Assembly: GCA_905250125.1 (NCBI GenBank)
Contig: CAJNOL010000323.1
Span: 96,523-160,522, forward strand
Origin: Rotaria sordida
Lineage: Eukaryota > Rotifera > Eurotatoria > Philodinida > Philodinidae
DNA length: 64,000 nt
Direction: 5' to 3'
The notes under the pieces: generated by a model
What the model was told of the DNA's origin: nothing
What the model saw: the letters and a program-made list of their open reading frames with translations, nothing else
The model's database searches: none
Shown here: positions 56,022-64,000 of the stretch, piece after piece
Layout: every line of letters begins with the position of its first letter
Numbering within the stretch: the stretch's first letter is position 1
Program-made: the position numbers and the translations under genes

Positions 56022-56726
56022 ATGCACTTGTTTGGAACATTAACTACATTGTTTTTCGTCCTACTTATCATTGAACTTTATGGTGAAGCAACACGAAATT
56101 TTTCCATCATTGCACCAGTAAAACCATCGCTAATGCCTGTTCTCTTGATTCTATTTTTGTTCAATGCACAAATGGCTTTACCCACTGAACGCATCTGTTT
56201 TGTAATAGCACTCATTTTTTCCTGGGTAGGTGACATACTATTCATAGAAGTTCGCAATGAAGTATTCATTGCGGGTTTGGTAGTCTTTTTGCTTGTTCAC
56301 ATTGCTTATATTATTTCGTTTTCCGCTCGAGATCAACAACGACAATATGCAGCTTCATCAATGACATTCATTTCATTTATTCCTTTTTTGATTTATTTAA
56401 TAATGGCTCTCTACATATTTTGTCCGGCTTTGAGTAACAACTCTCAAGAAACCAACAATTTTCTCTTTCCGGTTGTTGTCTATGGATTTGTAATTGTTGG
56501 CATGAGTTATGTAGCCTATTTGCGTGATCGCAAAGTACCCGGTTATTGGTCCGTCTTTCTTGGAGCAATAATTTTCATACTGTCTGATTCATTGTTAGCA
56601 TTTAATCAATTTGTCGCACCTATTCCTTTACCAAATTTGCTCATCATGACTACGTACGGCATAGGACAATATTTAATTACAGTTGGTTTCCTACAATCAA
56701 CAACTAACAAATTGAAAAATGTCTAA
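56022..56726 (+). CDS. TMEM86: TMEM86/YhhN family membrane protein, probable lysoplasmalogenase
   Basis: A 234-aa protein in one exon with about eight hydrophobic segments. YhhN family marks are VKPSLMPVLLILFLF near residue 33, FSWVGDILFIE near residue 66, the HIAYIISFSAR stretch near residue 91, a late ILSDSLLAFNQF and the final TYGIGQYLITVGFL. Animal members (TMEM86A/B) hydrolyse the vinyl-ether bond of lysoplasmalogens at the ER membrane; the acidic residues in the GD and SD motifs are thought to be catalytic, and both are present. The start at 56022 gives a normal family length and an immediate hydrophobic helix. AATAAA lies about 45 bases after the stop. No intron is seen, unlike most neighbours. 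The specific substrate is inferred from the family. Confidence 0.8.
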   Translation: MHLFGTLTTLFFVLLIIELYGEATRNFSIIAPVKPSLMPVLLILFLFNAQMALPTERICFVIALIFSWVGDILFIEVRNEVFIAGLVVFLLVHIAYIISFSARDQQRQYAASSMTFISFIPFLIYLIMALYIFCPALSNNSQETNNFLFPVVVYGFVIVGMSYVAYLRDRKVPGYWSVFLGAIIFILSDSLLAFNQFVAPIPLPNLLIMTTYGIGQYLITVGFLQSTTNKLKNV

Positions 56727-58414
56727 ACTATTATTGATAATTCAATTTCATTCTTTTGTTGTATAAGCGTAATAAAATTATAGAAAATTCTTGTTGATAC
56801 AAATAATAGAACACTAGATGATTTGTTTTCAAATAAAAGACAACGTATTATTCGTAAAATTCATGCTATTCGAATCAATGCTTTGAATGAACGTATGAAA
56901 TTCATTTGTTCATGAAGTCAAAACATTAATATAATATTGTTCTTGAACTACGTAGATGAAACAATAATTTTATGTTTGAAAGTTTATAAACTCATTGTTG
57001 CATGTGTATTCCATAACCAAGAAAAGAAAACATAATCATTTGACTATTTATTCATTGATTGTTTTTTCGAGAAAATTTAATGCAGAATTTTTGAAGAAAC
57101 AACTCTCTATTCGATGAATGCGTCACATTAGCTTATGATCTATATCCGATTTGTCTATATGCTGGCATACATGTTACTTTCAAAGATCCGTTCAAGCAAT
57201 GCTTAACTATAGATGACATAAAATTCTCTGTGTCGAACGGCACTTGTTACTCTGACTAGGACAGTTATTTTAGTTCTTTTAAAGTCTCTATTCAAGTTTA
57301 TCTAAAAATTTGAAATTTTCAGACAAAAGTCTTACGATCGACAATGAAATCGATTTATCACCATGAATGAATTGTTATTCGTTTAATCCACCAGTGGATT
57401 AACTCTTGAATGACCTATTTACATTTATCAACTGCGAAGATTTGTAGATCAGAATAACAGTAAATGTTGGTATGTTTGTAGGTGAAGAGAAGATTCTCAG
57501 TAACCCACATTCTACACTTTGTACTCATATCCATACACACTATCCATTGATTTCGAAGACTCAAATTTGATTTTCGTCGTTAAAGACAAGGGTACGTGTA
57601 GATGTGGCAACCTGATTCTTGCGTAGAACGGTTAGACATATAGAAAAGATCAATATTTATGAAAATCAAATATTTCTGAGCAGGTTAATTGCCTCAAAAT
57701 TAGCCGACAGAAAACTGCGTAACAGCGTTACGTTTATGTTTTGCATTTTTTTATCTGAGCAGAAATAGTTTAGAGAAAATATGTTTTTACCGCTTAAAAG
57801 CCCGTTCGATGCTCTACAAAACTGGCTCTAGAAGTATTTCATTCTGAGAGATACGTTCGCAAGAAACTAGAATTTTATCAGCGGCAGTGAAGAAAAAGGA
57901 TCTTTTTATGTAACAGCATTACGTGATGATAATACTTTCCTAGAAATCTGAAACTTCAGCTAAAATAGATCATTCTTATAGCATCAGTAGAGTGTAATAA
58001 ACTGTGTCGAATGGCGTTTGAATGAACTTTCTACTTCTCAAACCTTTCGAGATAATTGAAAAAAAAGTGAATTAAAAACGCGACATCATTACGTTCGAAC
58101 AAGCCCCCAAACCAAGAGAATTGGATAAGTGATACCAATTCAGTTCCTCTATCACGAACTATCACAGATCTAGTTCTAGTATTTGTAACTATGAAAAGAT
58201 CTCAGTGAAGAAAATATGTGTCTTATGAATATATGGAATGAGACATGAGATTAAACATTAATTTTGAATTTTGAAATTTTTCACTTCCTATTGATTTTGA
58301 AAAATAATCCCCGTACTTATTTATTCATTCTCTTCAAAAAACTTTTATTTAATATTTTGAAGTAGAAAGCATTTCTGATAACTGATAGATATAGATTCAC
58401 TTAATCAACTGTTA
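56727..58414. other. Spacer between TMEM86 and the methyltransferase
   Basis: A convergent spacer. Apart from the TMEM86 polyadenylation signal I see no gene. From about 57,600 to 58,130 the words AACAGCGTTACGT, AACAGCATTACGT and ACATCATTACGT recur, hinting at a decayed repeat of unknown class. Confidence 0.45.
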
Positions 58415-59245
58415 TTAGTTCTTTTTTAAATGAAATAAAACGGCACAAGTAAAATCATATTGATGATATCGACTAAAAAATTTCGGTTCATCAAAATCCA
58501 TTAATGTAAAACCGTATTTGTGAAATACTTGAAAATAAACTGATAATGGTCGATGATATAAATCCAATGAAAATTTCTCCCATTCTTGTTTCTCAGGTGT
58601 TTCATCAAAATAAGATTTTGTCCATGTAAAGATACGTTTTGAACCATCTTTTTCTGGTACAACATCAAAACATGGATGAAGAATGATAATAATTACACGG
58701 CCTGATGATTTCAGAACACGTTCGAATGCCTAAATTTCTTATATTGTATTAAATATGCAAGCAAAATTCATAAATCTCGATGATTTCTTTCAAAAAAAAA
58801 CAAAGAAAAAGAGAATTACTTTTATTACTGAATCAAGATCAGGTGTATCCATAAGAACATAATTTGAAATAATTAAATCAATAGAATTATTTTCAATAGA
58901 TTTTAATTCTGTTACTGAATCATGATACAATTCAATTTTTTTATGATCTTCATCTCGTTTTATTCGTCGATTTACATTTTCTTTTGCTATTTCAATCATA
59001 ACTGATGATAAATCAACTCCAATTATTCGTTTAATACGAGTTTCAAGAGCAAATTTTATTGTTAAATATCCATTCCCACAACCAGCATCAAGAATAACTT
59101 TATCATCGACATTTCCAATATATTTCCAAAGATAAATATCACTTGATTCTTTTCGATTCGAATCTCCATCATCACCAATCCATTGATTCCAAACTTCGGC
59201 ATGTTTATTCCATTGTTTTTCTACGTCTTCTAATTCACTTACCAT
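58415..59245 (-). CDS. Class I SAM-dependent methyltransferase
   Basis: Two exons, 58820-59245 and 58415-58729, separated by a 90-base intron, give 246 aa. Motif I is VILDAGCGNGYLTI near residue 50. Motif II ends in GVDLSSVMIEIAKENV, the motif near residue 120 is IDLIISNYVLMDTPDLDSVI, and post-motif ILHPCFDVVP follows. This is a UbiE/SmtA-like Methyltransf_11 or _25 fold. The C-terminal block (WTKSYFDETPEKQEW, YFQVFHKYGFTLMDFDEP) resembles bacterial small-molecule methyltransferases. The acceptor substrate cannot be told. No signal peptide is seen, so it is probably cytosolic. The gene is 139 bases from the next minus-strand gene. A non-animal origin is possible. Confidence 0.78.
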
Positions 59246-59384
59246 CTCAAAAAAGTAAATAAATAAATCAAATGTTACACAATCTCAAAGAACTATGATA
59301 TTCATGCATGCATTTATATATGATAAAAGAATATGATTAATATATGGAAAAAATAAAAACGAATTATATTTTACAAGACAGATG

Positions 59385-62116
59385 TCACTTTTCATTAGAC
59401 GATTGCATTTTTGCATATAAAGGTTCTTCATCAATTTTTGTTAGAATATTTTCATTAAATGTTGGAGGATTTGTTATAGATTGTGGTAAAAGTTGAACAG
59501 TATCATCGTTTGCTCTGGAATTATTGAATGGATCTATCATATCAACATCAATTGTTGTCGATGGTGGACGTGAGTTTAATCGATTATAGATAACAGCAGG
59601 TCTATTTGATATATCATTCGAAGTTGTACTGGTTGATCGACGTTGTGCTCGACGAGATGGATCTCTAGTACCATTACGCATTGAATATGATCCACAAGTT
59701 TGTCGAATATAAAGTATAACAAAAATTATGCCTATGATAAGGATAACAAGTGTTATTAATAAACCTGTAATAATCATTGCAAATTGTAGATAAGGACGTG
59801 GAGGTGTTGTCCTTGCTAATATATTATCATTGTTCAATTTATAGTCAACATTAGTCTCATTATTAAGAAGATCTTCATCAGCAATTAGATTTGTACAATT
59901 ATCACAAATAGGTATAATTGTTTCATCTGATATAATTGATAGATTAGTAGAATTTGATAAAATTGGTGAAATTAATTCTATTGTTGATGATTCAATTTTA
60001 ATACTAATTTCTAATGAATCATTTTTAATTTGACTTATATTATTTTGAGTTTCATTAATTAATAAGATTTGTGAAATATTATTTCTTATTGGTTCACATT
60101 GACAAACAGGATGACCACCATGATTACATCGATGAAAAGCAGTAAATGCACCTGATGAACGAATAAAATAACGTAAAATACACTCATTATGATCAGTTTT
60201 ATCTCCAAGTAATAATCGTAACCAATGTTTTTTATTCGTATCATTTTTTGATTCATTTATTAATTTTTTTTCTAATTGATAATAGAAAAATTCAAGTCGA
60301 ATATCATCAAATGATCGACCAAGAAATCTTGTTGCATTTACATTAGCCCATTCATGAGATTTAAATTTAACAAGTGTACTATTTGAATATTTATCCGAAC
60401 AAACACGTTCACCATTTAAAGTATTAAAAATAAAATATGTATGAACATAATAACACATATTATTGAATAGAACAAATTCTGATGGACAAGAAATATTACC
60501 AACAATAGAAGATTGTTCTTCAATATTTCTAAATATACAAATATAAGCAAAGTTGCTTAGATTAGACAAGAAATAATAGTAAACACAAACATATTTCTAT
60601 ATGATCTAAATCTTAGAAATCTTTGTTTGATTTGACTTATATATCAATTTATCGAACAGAATAGCTTAGTTGGTTGATGTAGGAAATTTTAAAGTTTTAG
60701 TTCTTGTTTTTTTTTTTCTTCGAATTGTGTGATGAATATTGAGATATAGACTGAGTTGTTATAACGACACAACAGTTAGAAAAAAATATATATTTTTAAT
60801 TTTTCACAAAATAACTTGGATTAATAAATCTTTTTAAAGTTTTTTTCTACGATATTCTCAATGACATAATTTATTTTCTAGGATATATTTTTTCATACAG
60901 TTATGAATAATTTCATTAAAATTGATTTTATCTGATGATATATTTTAAATTATACGTACATTGTTTTAAATTCTGTTTGATCGGACATTATTGTTTCTAG
61001 AGGTTTTTGTGAACAAAGTACAGATCCTGATGAATGTGCTGTTGAACATGGAAGAAGATCATATGATAATGATCGATTTAAATTAGTTTGAATAATAACA
61101 ATACAAAGATCATTTGAAGTTAATGAACTAATTTTCGATTTAAATAAATTATTAAATATATATGTTGAATTATGATCAATCTTAATAAATGTACGTGTAC
61201 GTAATATAAATGATTTTGATATTAAATAATTCCATTGTTCATATGTTTTTATTAATATTGGTAAACAATTTTCATTAGCATTAATTTTTGTATAGGTATT
61301 TTGTATACTAAGTGGAATGAATTTTAAACATTGATATAAATTTCTATCAAATATAAATGCTGGTGAACAATAACGTTGTACATTAATTTTAACAACTGTA
61401 TCTGTATTAATTTCGGTTTGATTTAAGAAATTTTCAAATCCACTTTTTATGTAAGGTAGAAATGAACAATGAATAAGTGGTTTTCGTACAGCCTTAGGTA
61501 TAACTGGTTGCGATACTTCAATTGGTAAACAATAACAAGATTTTTTTAATGAAAGAAAAAATGAAAAATAATTTGTTTGACGCATCATTTGACAATGTTT
61601 TCGACATGTATCAATTCCTTGGTTATAATCAATATCATTTAATAAAAGATTAACACGATATGTTTGAATACCATGTAAATAATAACAACCATCAAGTGAC
61701 CAATCATAATTAGATAATGATGTTAATGGTAATAAATCAACATCTTTTGTTAATGAATAAATTTGTAAATTATTTGAAGTACAATTATTTATTGATAAAA
61801 ATTCACCAAGAAATTCATTGAATTCATTTGGTTTAGTCATTGTATATAAACAAATACATTTTGTATGATTTTTATTTATTAAAATTATCCATTGTCGACA
61901 TAGACGAAAACATAATTCAATTGTCATATTTGAACTTGAAAATGTTTGATATGGCGATAAAGAATTTTCTTGAATATAATTCATAATGAATTTATTATCC
62001 GAATTTAATTTTAAACAACCGATATGGAAATATTTCGATACAGATAAATCTTCTTGATTACTTATAGATGTACCAAAATGAATTAAAAAGATGACAAAGA
62101 AAAATTGGATGAGCAT
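59385..62116 (-). CDS. Single-pass membrane protein with WSC and C-type lectin-like domains
   Basis: Two exons, 60960-62116 and 59385-60528, join in frame to 766 aa. Residues 1-19 (MLIQFFFVIFLIHFGTSIS) are a signal peptide. Two WSC-like modules follow: HIGCLKLN with ELCFRLCRQW and KCICLY (about 30-115), and LDGCYYLHG with CRKHCQMM and SCYCLP (about 145-205). A degenerate lectin-like part begins CSPAFIFDRNLYQCLKFIP. A C-type lectin-like domain (about 392-535) has CPSEFVLFNNMCYYV, HWLRLLLGD and HPVCQCEP. The stalk is rich in NxS/T. One transmembrane helix (MIITGLLITLVILIIGIIFV) leads to a cytoplasmic tail of about 115 residues with basic stop-transfer, Ser/Thr-rich and Pro-rich parts and a terminal EEPLYAKM. 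WSC with CTLD also occurs in polycystin-1 and in many rotifer and other invertebrate receptors. A carbohydrate-binding receptor or adhesion role is likely; the ligand is unknown. Confidence 0.75.
60529..60959. other. Intron of the WSC/CTLD gene
   Basis: The donor is AAT then GTACGT and the acceptor is TATTTAG on the minus strand; the phase is 2 and the frame is kept. The intron is AT-rich with long poly-T runs, and nothing else was seen. Confidence 0.7.
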
Positions 62117-64000
62117 TATTTTCTTTTTTATTTACTGTTCGCAATAAAAGTAAAAAAAAGTCTTAGAAGAAATCAAATGCAAGTTTCTTATTTAAATTCA
62201 ATGACAAAGGAAACAAAAAACAGTTGTTGAATAATATATCAAATTTCATACATGTAAATACTTGTTAATTTCATTTACTAATGATAGAAAGAACAAAACT
62301 AACTTTAGAATGTATCAATATGAGTCTAGTATAACTATTACAAGAAAAAAAAAGTATTCATTGCCAAACAATTAGAACATGGAAAAATAAAATGATCATA
62401 TACCATTGTAAAGAAGATGTTTGTATAAGATCGAATATGTTCTTTTAAATATTTATCTACGTAGAAAAAAAAGTAATAAAAAACATTCGTCAGTTAATCA
62501 AATATAAATAATTGATTACAAAGAACAGTTTTGTTTGTTTATCTAACATACTATCCATCATCAATCATATAAAATTGAAAAATAGCACGATAAACTATTT
62601 GATTAGACAACGATATATTATCAGAGGATATTTTAATCGAAACTTATTTAGATTTAATTCATCTATTTCACACATAACCATCAAAATAAGGGAAAAAAAA
62701 ACAAACGATATCTAGTAAAGAATGAGTCTATCAACGACTAGATCCGTTCTCTTAACTTTCCATCATTTCATCTAGATTTCTTTAGTAAAATACAATCTAA
62801 AACTAATCTTGAAGTATAGAGGTAGAAATTTCAATCCTTCCTACTAGAACCTCTAGGATCAAAAATCTTCGGACTCCGAACCAACACGATAGGCCCTAGA
62901 CCGCACAGAGGTGACCATGGGAAATGCTTTACCAATACTTCGTTCCCGCATCAGAGATCGTATGTCAATAGCGTCTCGTTATAATAACTATATGAATTAT
63001 TTCCTTTCTTGGATTTCTCGAAAATTGAATGAAAGGGAATGGCGAAAAAATCTATTCCCAACATCGATAGAATAGAGAACAATGTCTCTCTTATTATCAA
63101 CAGGAACTACATCGTCTTGAACATTCGAATTCTAGAGGGATTGCGCGAGATACCTTTTTGAAAAGTTTCTATGAATGGAGTCTAACATTTTGTTTTATAG
63201 AGATGCGACCGTCTCTTCAAGGAAAGTGACTATCTAGAAAATAAATCTACCCTAGTTATAATAGAATATTGATAAATTGTCATTATTCGAAGATTCGATA
63301 GATCGAAAATGAATTTTTTTGTTTTCTAGTACGGCTACTCTTAATAGACAAAGTTCAATCTCTATGTGTCATTTTATAGAATATCAATTTTTATTATCTC
63401 TCAAAAAAAAAATTCTCTTAAATGATATCGATCCATCGTTTTTCTCTATTTGATAAATTCTAGTTGATATATCTTCTATCTCTTATGTCTAATATAATCA
63501 GAATTAGGATAACAACCATTCGATATAATCCATTATATACTAGCATAACGTTTTTCTGATATATTCACCAAACAAAGGTTAAAAATAGCACATCTACACA
63601 ACAATTCTCTATGAGTCTTCATCTTATATACTTGATTTTTTTTTGTTTGAAAAAGCATTTCAAAATGTAAAGCATAAGAGAGTTTTTTTAAAAAAAAAAT
63701 TCTTATTTTTTAAGTAGAGAAAAGTTCAATATTCCTAACAACTCTCAATAGATGGTGTTCTAACTATAAAGGTATTCTTCTATATAATATTTATAAAGGT
63801 TCAATTAAAAAAAGAACTACGTCATTTCCTACATCGCGACATCCTTTTTAAAACAAAAAAGCAAAATTAATTCTAGATACCATAGGGGACACCGAGAAGT
63901 CGTCTGGGTTAACTGATCAGAAAAGCATAAACAAAGAAATAGTGAAAAAAAAAATATTTTTCAAGTAGAAAATGACGAACTCTCATTTCAATTTCGATTT
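62117..64000. other. Spacer upstream of the WSC/CTLD gene, to the window edge
   Basis: This should hold the promoter of the WSC/CTLD gene in its left part. Around 62,860-63,080 the sequence is less AT-rich and contains the short frame listed separately. The remainder is AT-rich with no recognisable gene. Confidence 0.5.
62917..63075 (+). CDS. Possible small protein of 52 residues, unrecognised
   Basis: An ATG in a very favourable context (GTGACCATGG) opens a 52-codon frame ending TAG. The product begins MGNALPILRSRIRDRM and continues through a YMNYFLSWISRKL stretch. It is basic and amphipathic. The frame lies in a patch that is clearly less AT-rich than its surroundings, with ordinary codon use. 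I know no family for it. It could be a microprotein gene, a first exon, or a remnant of an inserted element. The expected run of chance open frame in such AT-rich DNA is shorter, but this alone is not proof. Confidence 0.3.
   Translation: MGNALPILRSRIRDRMSIASRYNNYMNYFLSWISRKLNEREWRKNLFPTSIE

Noticed and set aside
60950..62116. A separate 388-aa secreted WSC protein independent of the downstream CTLD protein
   Set aside because: A GTACGT donor at the end and a TTTAG acceptor at 60529 join the two in frame, and the second part lacks its own signal peptide, so one receptor gene is more likely.

Overview
The window is AT-rich DNA from an animal nuclear genome. Every large gene recognised is split by short GT-AG introns (often 50-90 bases), and the genes are typical of animals: TAF1, HELLS/LSH, WNK kinase, a dystrobrevin-like protein, PTBP and a WSC/C-type-lectin membrane protein. 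Three simpler genes lie among them (an intronless SGNH hydrolase, an intronless TMEM86/YhhN protein and a one-intron methyltransferase). This mix, with short T-rich introns and many small foldback elements, fits a bdelloid rotifer best, perhaps Rotaria or a relative. That assignment is an inference; no marker gene in the window settles it.

Layout. 151-9188 (-): TAF1, 19 exons rebuilt in frame, 935 aa, apparently without the N-terminal TAND and the C-terminal zinc knuckle and bromodomains. 9479-15757 (+): HELLS, 16 exons, 778 aa, head to head with TAF1 across about 290 bases. 15758-19548: convergent spacer with a mariner-like MITE and a nearly perfect 620-base foldback. 19549-25483 (-): WNK kinase, 7 exons, 1388 aa. 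25484-33643: about 8 kb with no recognisable gene. 33644-34588 (-): secreted SGNH/GDSL hydrolase. 34589-38560: spacer. 38561-42918 (-): dystrobrevin/dystrotelin-like protein. 42919-47801: divergent spacer, very rich in pyrimidine tracts. 47802-51636 (+): PTBP-like splicing regulator with only RRM1 and RRM2. 56022-56726 (+): TMEM86/YhhN. 58415-59245 (-): SAM methyltransferase. 59385-62116 (-): signal peptide-WSC-WSC-CTLD-TM receptor-like protein with a YAKM tail motif. 62117-64000: spacer with a 52-codon frame in a strong start context.

Mobile DNA. Introns and spacers hold many foldback (long inverted repeat) elements. At least five share CGAG-type ends and sit between 3-base TAA or TTA duplications, the hallmark of PIF/Harbinger insertion, although no transposase is present here. 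Several contain younger foldbacks nested inside them. A Tc1/mariner-like MITE with TA ends and several unrelated small hairpin elements are also present.

The genes do not form one pathway. Themes are transcription and chromatin (TAF1, HELLS), RNA processing (PTBP), ion and volume signalling (WNK), membrane scaffolding (dystrobrevin-like) and lipid or glycan chemistry (SGNH, TMEM86). All exon joins were read by eye from reading frame, splice signals and similarity to known families; none has transcript support.
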